A program made the position numbers and the translations under genes. A stretch of 9,556 bases of DNA from Candidatus Zixiibacteriota bacterium (lineage in GTDB: Bacteria; Zixibacteria; MSB-5A5; JAABVY01): assembly GCA_011777135.1 (NCBI GenBank), contig JAABVY010000006.1, forward strand, positions 12,233 to 21,788. The letters run 5' to 3'. The notes below the pieces were generated by a model. That model was not told where the DNA came from and searched no databases. It saw nothing but the letters and a program-made list of their open reading frames with translations. Positions within the stretch are counted from its first letter, which is position 1; each line of letters begins with the position of its first letter. Shown here piece after piece: positions 1-6,561 of the stretch.

Positions 1-110
1 GCAATTGAATTTTTCTTGTCCTCGGGCAAAAGGTTGGTGGCCAGAAGCGGGTATTCCATTCCCAGATGCTTCAAAGACCTGCAATATTTATAGCTGTTTT
101 CCAATTCCAT
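1..110 (-). CDS. Squalene/phytoene synthase family protein (HpnC-like), N-terminal fragment
   Basis: The gene starts on the minus strand at 110 and runs off the left edge after 36 codons. The start is supported by AGGGAG at 118-123, seven bases before the ATG. The visible protein opens M-E-L-E-N-S-Y-K-Y-C-R-S-L, then has a P-L-L-A-T-N-L-L-P segment and ends D-K-K-N-S-I. This S-Y-x-Y-C-R-x-L ... (F/Y)-P-(V/L)-A-(S/T)-x-L-L-P pattern matches, from memory, the N-terminus of head-to-head prenyl synthases of the HpnC/HpnD/CrtB type. Those enzymes join two farnesyl or geranylgeranyl diphosphates for hopanoids or carotenoids. The catalytic DxxxD motifs lie outside the window, so neither substrate nor activity can be read here. 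It lies downstream of the VWA-dockerin gene in the same orientation, but a strong terminator separates them and it probably has its own promoter between 120 and 310. The family call is fairly likely; the subfamily is uncertain. Confidence 0.7.
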   Translation of the reverse strand, partial: MELENSYKYCRSLKHLGMEYPLLATNLLPEDKKNSI

Positions 111-310
111 ATATCAACTCCCTGATATCATAAAAAGCATACGAGAGAAAAAACAATTATATTGGATACGTTTGATCCATATTAGCGTTTTTTATTCCCC
201 CGGAGTTAAAATCTAAACATTTGTGCATCAAAAAAAGAGCTCAGGTACTCTGATTTTTAACAGCTCTCAATTTTAAGCATAATAAAAATCGCAACTCAAA
301 TCCATATAAA

Positions 311-344
311 AAAATCCGCCCATTTTTAAAAATGGGCGGATTTT
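311..344 (-). terminator. Rho-independent terminator of the VWA-dockerin gene
   Basis: This is a perfect palindrome: AAAATCCGCCCATTTTT at 311-327 is followed directly by its exact reverse complement at 328-344. Read on the minus strand, the hairpin begins 18 bases after the TAA of the VWA-dockerin gene. It has a GC-rich core (CCGCCC/GGGCGG) and ends in a run of seven T (314-308). That is the textbook intrinsic terminator form for the minus strand. The plus-strand reading has a shorter T run (341-344), so some bidirectional activity is possible. Confidence 0.88.
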
Positions 345-362
345 ATAAAAGTTATATTCTGA

Positions 363-1907
363 TTATTCCAGAGCACATTTGGGAGGCTCGTTTCCTGAAA
401 ACACATACTCCATAATGAATATAGCATCGCTAACATTAATACCGCCGTCCCAGTTGGCATCACCTGCATCCAAAGGTTCAGGAGCGGGGCTTCCGGGTAT
501 GAAGATGTAATTAATTATATAGATAGCATCGCTGACATTCAGTACGCCATCCCCATTGGCATCGCCGCATGTCTCCTCGAGATCGGAATGATAAATCAAC
601 TGTCCATCACTCTGCTCTGCAGTATATTTGAGGAAGTACAAATCTTCCAGGCCGTCGGCGGCCATTCCTTTATCGAAAGGATTGATCGGATTTCCGAAAT
701 AATGCATCAAATTGACACCACTCTGGGAGAATTTGTCGGCCAGACAGAGCTGCCAATCGGTACAGCTGGAGGGATTATTGGGGTCACAGTCGAAATTCCA
801 CCCGGTAGGTATATATTGATTGCATTCCACACAAAGTTCGCAGATATCTTCTTCCGTGCTGGCATTTTCAAGTCCATCGGTGTATGTAATCACATACCTG
901 TTGCATTCGCCATCCAGCTCCGGCAAATCGCAATGCGACTGGCACATCGCAGCCGCCAGCGGTGTGTCGTGGCGCGGTCCGGGAATTGCGTCAATGGCGT
1001 CATGCAGGGTCAGGGCATCAGAGGTGAAATCCTGAGCCAGAATCACACCCTCCGTGGAATTGAAATAGTATATTGCCACTTCGAAGACACCGGGATAATC
1101 GGTATCGTTTTCATCCAGCAGCTTATCGATTTCATCATGAGCCAGATTCTTGGCCCTCAATATTCTGGATTCGTCGAAAGCGTTTGTCAGGGACATGGAA
1201 CCGGTGCGGTCCACTGTAAGTACGGCCCAATTCTCCTGGACGACAAATTCGATACTGAATGATGACTGGCAGAAGGCGCCGCATTCATCGATACACTTGA
1301 CTGTCACATCGACTGTCTCTGAACCCATAGGAGTATAGCACCAGTTTCCATCGATGATTTCGCCGGGGCCGGAAAAGACCTCGCATCCGACAAGATTGCC
1401 GTCAACATCATCAGCCGAAACCGGCAGACATACCTCTGTGGGCGTGCATTGCATTATCAAACCGCCCTCAGGGACAGTGCAGGTGGGAGCAGTATTAAAT
1501 TCAATGGTGACCGTCGTTGTACAGCTGACTACAAATCCGTGTGAATCCGTTACAGTCAGAATAATCTCATAATCACCCGCAGCAGTCGGTGTGAAAAAGA
1601 CGCTCCCGTCGACATAAGTGCCAATCGAGGATACAATACTCTCAATATCATTCTCAACATCATACACTGTAAACCCGGGTACCTCAACCTCGCCTTCCTC
1701 GCAGGCCATGATCGTGGAAGGATCAGGACAGGTTACCTCTGGTGGAACCTTATCGGGATCCGAAGCGGACGTTTCATTCTGGCCATCAGAAACTTCTATG
1801 GATTGTGATTGATTGGCGTTCTGATTCTCGCTGTCGGCCGCGTACAAAAATCCCACGAGGGCAAGCGACAGCATTACAGCCCCTAAAAAGGATGTGAGTT
1901 TACTCAT
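363..1907 (-). CDS. Secreted protein with two Ig/HYR-like domains, a von Willebrand A domain and a C-terminal dockerin
   Basis: The 514-residue protein starts at ATG 1907, behind a clear AGGAGG (1911-1916); an ATG at 1964 is open in frame but lacks this site. Residues 1-24 are a signal peptide. Two Ig-like repeats (about 55-137 and 138-224) carry paired cysteines and the T-V-T-D-x-x-G pattern of HYR/cadherin-like surface modules. Residues 226-445 form a VWA domain with the metal-site residues D233-x-T235-x-S237, T315 and D344. The first MIDAS serine is replaced by threonine. Cys-rich stretches (322-335 and 356-388) interrupt the domain. A dockerin with two calcium loops (D449/N451/D453/D460 and D483/N485/D487/D494) ends the protein. 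It is probably exported and held by cohesin-type binding; an adhesive or ligand-binding role is inferred. No catalytic site is visible. It is a single-gene unit, divergent from the dockerin operon at 2330. Confidence 0.9.
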   Translation of the reverse strand: MSKLTSFLGAVMLSLALVGFLYAADSENQNANQSQSIEVSDGQNETSASDPDKVPPEVTCPDPSTIMACEEGEVEVPGFTVYDVENDIESIVSSIGTYVDGSVFFTPTAAGDYEIILTVTDSHGFVVSCTTTVTIEFNTAPTCTVPEGGLIMQCTPTEVCLPVSADDVDGNLVGCEVFSGPGEIIDGNWCYTPMGSETVDVTVKCIDECGAFCQSSFSIEFVVQENWAVLTVDRTGSMSLTNAFDESRILRAKNLAHDEIDKLLDENDTDYPGVFEVAIYYFNSTEGVILAQDFTSDALTLHDAIDAIPGPRHDTPLAAAMCQSHCDLPELDGECNRYVITYTDGLENASTEEDICELCVECNQYIPTGWNFDCDPNNPSSCTDWQLCLADKFSQSGVNLMHYFGNPINPFDKGMAADGLEDLYFLKYTAEQSDGQLIYHSDLEETCGDANGDGVLNVSDAIYIINYIFIPGSPAPEPLDAGDANWDGGINVSDAIFIMEYVFSGNEPPKCALE

Positions 1908-2210
1908 TTTTCCTCCTGTATGATCTGAAATATTTTCAAACAAAATCCATTGCAGAAAGCTCAATTATTCATGACCCCCAGCCATGAAACTCAGGTCCCA
2001 AATACTTTTCTGCTATGATCGGTATTAACCGTAAGTAATCAATTTAAAATTAATCACGATTCGATTTTTGTCAAGGCTTTTTAGCCTTCTGGAGTCCAAT
2101 TGCTCATTTAATGCGAATTTGTAATTCGTTACAACTAAAGGGTTTACATAATTGTATTTAAACCTGTTCAATAAACTGACAGATTTTGACAGGCGATTTT
2201 TTTTAATATA

Positions 2211-2238
2211 TTGACAATAATTTAATTTTCTGTAGATT
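2211..2238 (+). promoter_or_regulatory. Candidate sigma-70 promoter of the dockerin operon
   Basis: TTGACA at 2211-2216 is followed after 16 bases by TAGATT at 2233-2238. The -35 is perfect and the -10 matches 4 of 6 positions. Transcription would begin near 2245 and give a leader of about 85 bases carrying the 2259-2280 hairpin. A second option is TTGACA at 2186-2191 with TATATT at 2207-2212, which has a better -10 but a short 15-base spacer. The choice between them cannot be settled by eye. Confidence 0.4.
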
Positions 2239-2258
2239 TTATTTGCCGCTTTTCTGCC

Positions 2259-2280
2259 TCGCAGACTTAGAAATCTGCGA
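2259..2280 (+). repeat. Inverted repeat (leader hairpin or operator) before the dockerin operon
   Basis: The arms TCGCAGA (2259-2265) and TCTGCGA (2274-2280) are exact reverse complements separated by 8 bases. A TTGACA follows immediately at 2281. The element lies 50 bases before the first start codon of the operon and has no T run, so it is not a terminator. It could be a protein-binding site or an mRNA 5' hairpin. Confidence 0.4.
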
Positions 2281-2329
2281 TTGACAGCATTATTTTACCC
2301 TCACCGTGGCACTCAAACAGGAGGCCATT

Positions 2330-2653
2330 ATGAAAAAAAACCTGCTATTAATCATGGTAATTGCCCTGATTATGCCGCTTCAATCTGCCGGCGCGGACTG
2401 TCAGGGCATCTGCGGGGATACAAACGCTGATGGATCTGTTAATATCAGCGATGCTATCTGGCTCGTCAACTACATATTCGTCGGAGGACCGCCTCCGCAG
2501 CCGGTACTCGCATGCGGTGATGCTAATACGGACGGTGCGGCCGCCTTGCAGGATGCGATCTGGATTATAAACTTTGTCTTCATCGGCGGAGCTGAACCGG
2601 GCGACTGCTCACCCGGGAACTGGGGTCAGGGCGGAGACTGTTGCCCATTTTAG
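2330..2653 (+). CDS. Small secreted stand-alone dockerin protein
   Basis: The 107-residue protein starts at ATG 2330, with AGGAGG at 2319-2324. Residues 1-22 are a signal peptide (M-K-K, hydrophobic core, A-G-A cleavage site before D23). Nearly everything after that is a dockerin: loop one D30/N32/D34/D41 with helix D-A-I-W-L-V-N-Y-I-F, and loop two D64/N66/D68/D75 with helix D-A-I-W-I-I-N-F-V-F. The second loop has A-A-A-L-Q in place of the usual V-N-V-S. It ends in a Cys-rich tail, G-Q-G-G-D-C-C-P-F, nearly the same as the tail of the next gene's product. No enzymatic or binding domain is attached, which is unusual, since dockerins normally tether another module. It is the first gene of a three-gene operon, 26 bp before the next start. 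A plug, adaptor or cap for cohesins is inferred only. Confidence 0.85.
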   Translation: MKKNLLLIMVIALIMPLQSAGADCQGICGDTNADGSVNISDAIWLVNYIFVGGPPPQPVLACGDANTDGAAALQDAIWIINFVFIGGAEPGDCSPGNWGQGGDCCPF

Positions 2654-2679
2654 AAAAAAAGAGATATAGGGAGGTAATG

Positions 2680-4359
2680 ATGTTCAAGTACGCAATTACA
2701 ATTTTAGCTTTGATATTAATGATCGATGGATCGGCCATGTCTGCGACTATCCATGTTCCCGCAGATCAGCCTACTATCCAGCAGGGCATTGACGCGGCCC
2801 TTGAGGGCGATACAGTTCTTGTAGCGCCAGGGACTTATGCCGGTGATAACAACCGCGACCTGGATTTTGGCGGAAAGTCTATAGTTGTCAAATCTGAGAT
2901 GGGCCCTGATTTGACTGCCATAGATCCCCAGGGCACGCAGGAGAATCCGCATCGTGCATTCCGCCTGGACGGTGGTCAAGACAGTTCCGCTATAATCGAA
3001 GGATTTACGATAACAGGCGGATATGGGTCGGTCGAACATAACCGTTACAGGGGCGGAGGTATTTACGCCGAGAACTCTTCACCCACAATAAAATACTGCA
3101 TCTTCGAAGATAATACCGGCATAGACAATGGCGCTGCAATCTCCTGCTATAATGCAGGGATCACTGTTCAAGAATGCCGGTTCATTGAAAATGTCTCAAG
3201 AAATGGCGGTGCGGTATATTTGTACAATAATGACGACGACAGCATCTATGCCAGATTCAGCGGCTGTGAATTTCTTGAGAATTCAGTAACCATTAACAAT
3301 TACGGCAGCGGTGGAGCATTTCTCTGTGAAAGCGAAGCAATCTCGCTGTCATTTGAAAACTGCATCTTTTATGAAAATCAGGCAGCTGGATCAGGCGCTG
3401 TTTATGCGAAAGGTGCGAATGTGACTATTGAAAACTGCACATTCGCCTGGAACAGAGCTAATAATGCCTCCGCAATATCAACCAGCCATTCCAATACTGT
3501 CATCAGTAATTGCATTATCGCCTTTAACAGCTTCGAATATCCGGTGGTTTGTGCTTTTCCGCTGAGCTTCGATATAAGTTGCAGCGATGTTTACGGCAAC
3601 TCTGATGGCAATTGGGTCGGCTGTCTCAACGGCTTCGAGACTATCAATGATAACTTCTCCTCGAATCCATTCTTCTGCAATCCATCGGCATACGATTTTC
3701 AGCTTATGGATATCTCCGAATGCCTGCCGCCCAATAGTAATTGCAACGAATCGGTTGGTGCACTCGGCCAGGGCTGCACCACTGAGCAGGCGATCTTTGA
3801 TCTTACACGGGATGCATTCTCTATTGAATCCGTTGAATTCGTCACGGACACCATAACAGATACTATCACGATATTAAATCCGTCATCTGAACTGTTGAAC
3901 TGGACCGCCTCATGGGGTGCAAGTTGGCTTACAGTAGAGCCATCATCCGGAACCGCTCCGGGTACCGCCATAATAAAAGCTACAGCCGAGGCGCTAATCT
4001 ATGATGATTATTTGGCCCAGATAACTCTTGCGGCTCCAAATACTTTTAACAGTCCTTATTATGTTGATGTGTTATTTCATGTTGAGCTTTCATGTCATGG
4101 ACTATGCGGAGATGCTAATAGTGATGGTGCTCCGGGAGTGGTCAGCGATGCCGTTTGGATAATCAACTATGTATTCATTGGTGGTAGTGTACCTCAACCA
4201 GTGCTGGCATGCGGGGACGCCAATGGAGATTGTTTTGTAAATGTATCCGATGCTGTGTTTATGATAAATTATGTGTTTATAGGCGGACCGCCCCCGGGTG
4301 ATTGCTGTCCTGGTGGATGGGAAGGTCAAGGCGGTGACTGTTGCCCGAATGAATATTAG
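2680..4359 (+). CDS. Secreted right-handed beta-helix protein with BACON-like domain and C-terminal dockerin
   Basis: I chose ATG 2680 (559 residues) because GGAGG at 2670-2674 is five bases away; the adjacent ATG at 2677 is too close. A signal peptide ends near residues 19-22. The mature protein opens I-H-V-P-A-D-Q-P-T-I-Q-x-G-I-D-A-A and G-D-T-V-L-V-A-P-G-T-Y, the usual entry into pectate-lyase-fold parallel beta-helices. Rungs with repeated C-x-F/I-x-x-N patterns continue to about residue 370. Residues 378-470 resemble a BACON/Ig-like domain (N-W-T-A-S-W-G-A-S-W-L-T-V, P-S-S-G-T-A-P-G at 421-428). The dockerin begins at C476. Its first loop has one extra residue (D478 to D490), and its second has Cys518 in place of the usual Gly. 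The tail is G-Q-G-G-D-C-C-P-N-E-Y. No lyase catalytic set is evident, so it is as likely a structural or adhesive surface protein as an enzyme. It is the middle gene of the operon. Confidence 0.88.
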   Translation: MFKYAITILALILMIDGSAMSATIHVPADQPTIQQGIDAALEGDTVLVAPGTYAGDNNRDLDFGGKSIVVKSEMGPDLTAIDPQGTQENPHRAFRLDGGQDSSAIIEGFTITGGYGSVEHNRYRGGGIYAENSSPTIKYCIFEDNTGIDNGAAISCYNAGITVQECRFIENVSRNGGAVYLYNNDDDSIYARFSGCEFLENSVTINNYGSGGAFLCESEAISLSFENCIFYENQAAGSGAVYAKGANVTIENCTFAWNRANNASAISTSHSNTVISNCIIAFNSFEYPVVCAFPLSFDISCSDVYGNSDGNWVGCLNGFETINDNFSSNPFFCNPSAYDFQLMDISECLPPNSNCNESVGALGQGCTTEQAIFDLTRDAFSIESVEFVTDTITDTITILNPSSELLNWTASWGASWLTVEPSSGTAPGTAIIKATAEALIYDDYLAQITLAAPNTFNSPYYVDVLFHVELSCHGLCGDANSDGAPGVVSDAVWIINYVFIGGSVPQPVLACGDANGDCFVNVSDAVFMINYVFIGGPPPGDCCPGGWEGQGGDCCPNEY

Positions 4360-4369
4360 GAGGTTACAT

Positions 4370-5581
4370 ATGAGAAATTCTCAATTAATCATTGGTATTC
4401 TCCTCCTCTTCGCTCTCCCTGCGTACACCGCTGAATATGCAAGGATATCCTCCGGCTGCTGGATAGTCGATCTGTGGAACACTCCGCAGGCCGGACATCA
4501 GGGGGATGATCCCACAGGCAACATGCAATTCTATGACTGCGGCGGCGATTCGATCACTCCGCTTTATCATGAAGCCCTTGCAGTTGGCTGGCAGGAGGGC
4601 AGCACAATCAAGATGTTCAGTGATGCCATCACCCGGGATTCAAGTAATCTGCACATGATCGCTTTGAGCGGCATAACCGTATCCGAAGTCGGCAGCCCGG
4701 GTTCAGGAACCGGTTACTACAAGACCGAAAGTCTCTGGTCGACCCCTGACGGCAGTGTTGAGGGCAAGATCGAGTACTTTGTGCCCGGAAGCCCGGACAC
4801 CTCGGTTTTGATCGAGAAAGTAACTCTCTGGAACACCTCGGGAGCAGCCCTGAGCGACTTTATAGTGGGTGAGGAATCCAACTGGGATTGTGATCCGGAT
4901 TCATCCATCGATGCCGGATTCATTGATCCCGAGTATGAGATGGTCTACATGACCGGTCATCACAACGGCACCAACATTGCAGCGGCCTTACGGGTTTATG
5001 ATGGCAGCAACGCTGCATTTGGTGCAGCGGCAATAAACGGTTATGATTATGCGTATTTCTCTCAAGGCTGGTACCCGGATACATTGTACAACAAACTGCA
5101 GCAGGTTGCAGGCAGCTTCGATCTTTTCACTGATTCGGCCAACGGCACCGAGATGCGAATCCTGAACGTCTTCTATGGCGGCATGCTGGCGACTGATGAC
5201 ACCCTCGAATTCTGCAGGGTCAAGGCAGTCAGCCTGACCGGACTAACCGGTTTGCGGGATTTGCTGGATAAGGGCTTCGCATTTATAGAGAATTACGAGA
5301 TATGTTTTGAATGGAATACGGGCTGGGGGATGTGCGGTGATGTCAATGATGATTCCTATTCCAATGTATCAGATGCGGTCTATATCATAAATTATGTCTT
5401 TATCGATGGCCCGCCTCCCTATCCGAATTATGCCTGCGGAGATGTCAACGAGGACTACACCGTGAATATCTCCGATGCCATTTATATTATCAACTTTGTT
5501 TTCGTGGGCGGCAGTCCTCCAGGCGATTGCGCCCCCGAACACTGGGATATTCCCTGTTGGCCTTATCAGGAACATCCATAG
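4370..5581 (+). CDS. Secreted protein with unrecognised N-terminal domain and C-terminal dockerin
   Basis: The 403-residue protein starts at ATG 4370. Its AGGAGG (4358-4363) overlaps the TAG of the preceding gene, so the two are translationally close. Residues 1 to about 20 form a signal peptide. Residues 21-320 form one region I cannot assign. It is rich in aromatic residues, Gly, Asp and Ser, and includes W-I-V-D-L-W-N-T-P near the start, G-K-I-E-Y-F-V-P-G-S-P-D, and V-T-L-W-N-T-S. It looks like a beta-rich extracellular fold, with no obvious catalytic motif. The dockerin spans 322-388 with loops D324/N326/D328/D335 and D358/N360/D362/D369. Both loops lack the usual Gly after the third Asp (S329 and Y363). 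The tail has C387 and C396 but not the G-Q-G-G-D-C-C-P sequence of its two operon partners. It is the last gene before the terminator at 5606. Confidence 0.85.
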   Translation: MRNSQLIIGILLLFALPAYTAEYARISSGCWIVDLWNTPQAGHQGDDPTGNMQFYDCGGDSITPLYHEALAVGWQEGSTIKMFSDAITRDSSNLHMIALSGITVSEVGSPGSGTGYYKTESLWSTPDGSVEGKIEYFVPGSPDTSVLIEKVTLWNTSGAALSDFIVGEESNWDCDPDSSIDAGFIDPEYEMVYMTGHHNGTNIAAALRVYDGSNAAFGAAAINGYDYAYFSQGWYPDTLYNKLQQVAGSFDLFTDSANGTEMRILNVFYGGMLATDDTLEFCRVKAVSLTGLTGLRDLLDKGFAFIENYEICFEWNTGWGMCGDVNDDSYSNVSDAVYIINYVFIDGPPPYPNYACGDVNEDYTVNISDAIYIINFVFVGGSPPGDCAPEHWDIPCWPYQEHP

Positions 5582-5605
5582 GATCGTCCCGAAATTTCAT
5601 ATGAT

Positions 5606-5632
5606 TGAGCCGGTGTGACAGCCGGCTTTTCA
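5606..5632 (+). terminator. Rho-independent terminator of the dockerin operon
   Basis: AGCCGG (5608-5613) pairs with CCGGCT (5622-5627) across an 8-base loop, and TTTTCATTTT follows in the plus strand. It begins 25 bases after the last dockerin stop codon. It also sits at the converging end of the minus-strand tRNA gene. Read on minus it lacks a downstream T run, so it mainly serves the plus strand. Confidence 0.78.
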
Positions 5633-5653
5633 TTTTGGGGGGTAATATGCAAA

Positions 5654-5739
5654 TGCCGGAGGCCGGAATCGAACCGGCACGGTAGTTACCTACCGAGGGA
5701 TTTTAAGTCCCTTGCGTCTACCAATTCCGCCACTCCGGC
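5654..5739 (-). tRNA. tRNA-Leu (anticodon UAA)
   Basis: The minus-strand sequence folds as an 86-base class II tRNA. The acceptor stem GCCGGAG (5739-5733) pairs with CTCCGGC (5661-5655), and the discriminator is A (5654). A D-arm with GGTAGACGC is present. The anticodon stem AGGGA/TCCCT holds the loop CTTAAAA with anticodon TAA at 5705-5703. A long variable arm (CGGTAG/CTACCG) and a T-arm GCCGG-TTCGATT-CCGGC follow. The long variable arm, UAA anticodon and A discriminator all fit leucine. The 3' CCA is not encoded (TTT follows), so it must be added after transcription. It reads UUA and probably UUG codons. Confidence 0.96.
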
Positions 5740-5780
5740 ATTCGTAGGATACGGCTAGTACCATATCGCGGGACAGCAAA

Positions 5781-5809
5781 TATCTATATCTCAAACCAGC
5801 TAAAGTCAA
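5781..5809 (-). promoter_or_regulatory. Candidate promoter of tRNA-Leu
   Basis: On the minus strand TTGACT (5809-5804) is followed after 17 bases by TAGATA (5786-5781); the overlapping TATAGA gives a 15-base spacer. Transcription would begin near 5775, about 36 bases before the mature tRNA 5' end. The -35 is good and the -10 weak. No terminator is visible after the lipoprotein gene at 5894, so read-through from it into the tRNA is also possible. Confidence 0.35.
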
Positions 5810-5893
5810 ATACTTTTTGATGCCAGACTGTCATATTTTGCTTGAAGTTGGAGGCTTTATTTACAATGCGATGTCACCGGTTTTCGGACTTTC

Positions 5894-6430
5894 TTAAAAG
5901 GTCTCGACACTGAGTATGCCTTCCTCGAAGTCCGGCGTCATGAAAATATAGGCCGAATCGGAAAAGCCCAGCTTCGAGGAGCCGTTGATCGTGGTCGTGT
6001 CGATCACGATATCCTCGGCAGGAGCATTACCCCAGACCCACACATATATCGAAAATACCTTGCCCGATCCCGAATCCACAACCTCATCGACGTCAGGATA
6101 ATACCAGAAAATGACCTGATGATTTTCCTGATAAACAAGCCCGCCGGACAACTGGTTTAATTCCAGGCGGACATCGGCAAACGAAATCGAGTCGATCGTG
6201 ATGAACTCGCTTTGAAATTCCAGCGGAATTACAATCCCGGTCAGGGGTTCCTTATTCTCGAGGAAGACATCCAGGCTGAGACGTGACCCCGCCTGTGTCG
6301 TATCACTTTCCACCCGTACCAGATTTCTCAGCCCTTCCGGCTCTTCCACCGGCGCGCTGGGATTATCATCCGAGCAATAAAACGCCAGGGCGATAATAAA
6401 TATAAGTACTAAAGCGATTCGCGACTGCAT
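5894..6430 (-). CDS. Probable lipoprotein with a cohesin-like domain
   Basis: The 178-residue protein has a short positive N-terminus, a hydrophobic segment (5-17) and C19 followed by S-D-D. It is probably a lipoprotein, although A-F-Y before the cysteine is a poor lipobox (Tyr at -1). A Pro/Glu-rich linker (24-33) leads to one beta-rich domain, about 38-176. That domain follows the cohesin plan: V-R-V-E-S-D-T first strand, A-G-S-R-L-S-L-D-V-F-L-E-N, then P-L-T-G-I-V-I-P-L-E-F, then G-S-G-K-V-F-S-I-Y-V-W-V with a late A-P-A-E-D-I-V-I, and a closing E-E-G-I-L-S-V. The order and spacing resemble cohesins and related beta-sandwich modules such as CBM2/3-type folds. This was judged by eye with no search. 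If correct, it is a surface anchor for dockerin proteins encoded nearby. There is no Shine-Dalgarno sequence; the promoter placement suggests leaderless translation. Confidence 0.72.
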   Translation of the reverse strand: MQSRIALVLIFIIALAFYCSDDNPSAPVEEPEGLRNLVRVESDTTQAGSRLSLDVFLENKEPLTGIVIPLEFQSEFITIDSISFADVRLELNQLSGGLVYQENHQVIFWYYPDVDEVVDSGSGKVFSIYVWVWGNAPAEDIVIDTTTINGSSKLGFSDSAYIFMTPDFEEGILSVETF

Positions 6431-6436
6431 ATTCTG

Positions 6437-6465
6437 AATTTAATTCATAAAGTGGCACAGGTCAA
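6437..6465 (-). promoter_or_regulatory. Promoter of the cohesin-like lipoprotein gene
   Basis: On the minus strand TTGACC (6465-6460) is followed after exactly 17 bases by TAAATT (6442-6437). The -35 matches 5 of 6 positions and the -10 matches 4 of 6. Only six bases lie between the -10 and the ATG at 6430, so transcription would start at or next to the start codon. Confidence 0.55.
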
Positions 6466-6561
6466 CACAACATTTAAACTTACATTAATTACGCAGGAAA
6501 TAATCTACTGTTCAGTAAAATATCTACAAACGCTGTTTTATCTTTTTCATATGCAAGTTAT

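Larger units (their letters stand above)
1908..2329. other. Divergent intergenic region with candidate promoters and small inverted repeats
   Basis: This 422-bp AT-rich gap lies between two divergent secreted-protein genes, and I see no coding region in it. On the minus strand a TTGACA (2074-2069) could serve the VWA gene, but the -10 region 17 bases on is poor. On the plus strand TTGACA occurs three times (2186, 2211 and 2281); the best-placed copy is listed separately. Inverted repeats are CGAATT-TGT-AATTCG at 2114-2128, AAGGCT-TTTT-AGCCTT at 2073-2088 and TCGCAGA-N8-TCTGCGA at 2259-2280. None is followed by a T run, so they are more likely operators or leader hairpins than terminators. Confidence 0.5.

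Noticed and set aside
588..1262. A 224-codon open frame on the plus strand
   Set aside because: It lies wholly opposite the VWA-dockerin gene, has no ribosome site and has no recognisable domain. The minus-strand protein is clearly the real one.
2114..2128. CGAATT-TGT-AATTCG inverted repeat
   Set aside because: It is short and AT-rich with no second copy in the gap, so it is not distinguishable from chance.
2330..5581. A cellulosome-type polysaccharide-degrading gene cluster
   Set aside because: Despite the many dockerins, no glycoside hydrolase, esterase or lyase active site is visible in any of the four dockerin proteins.
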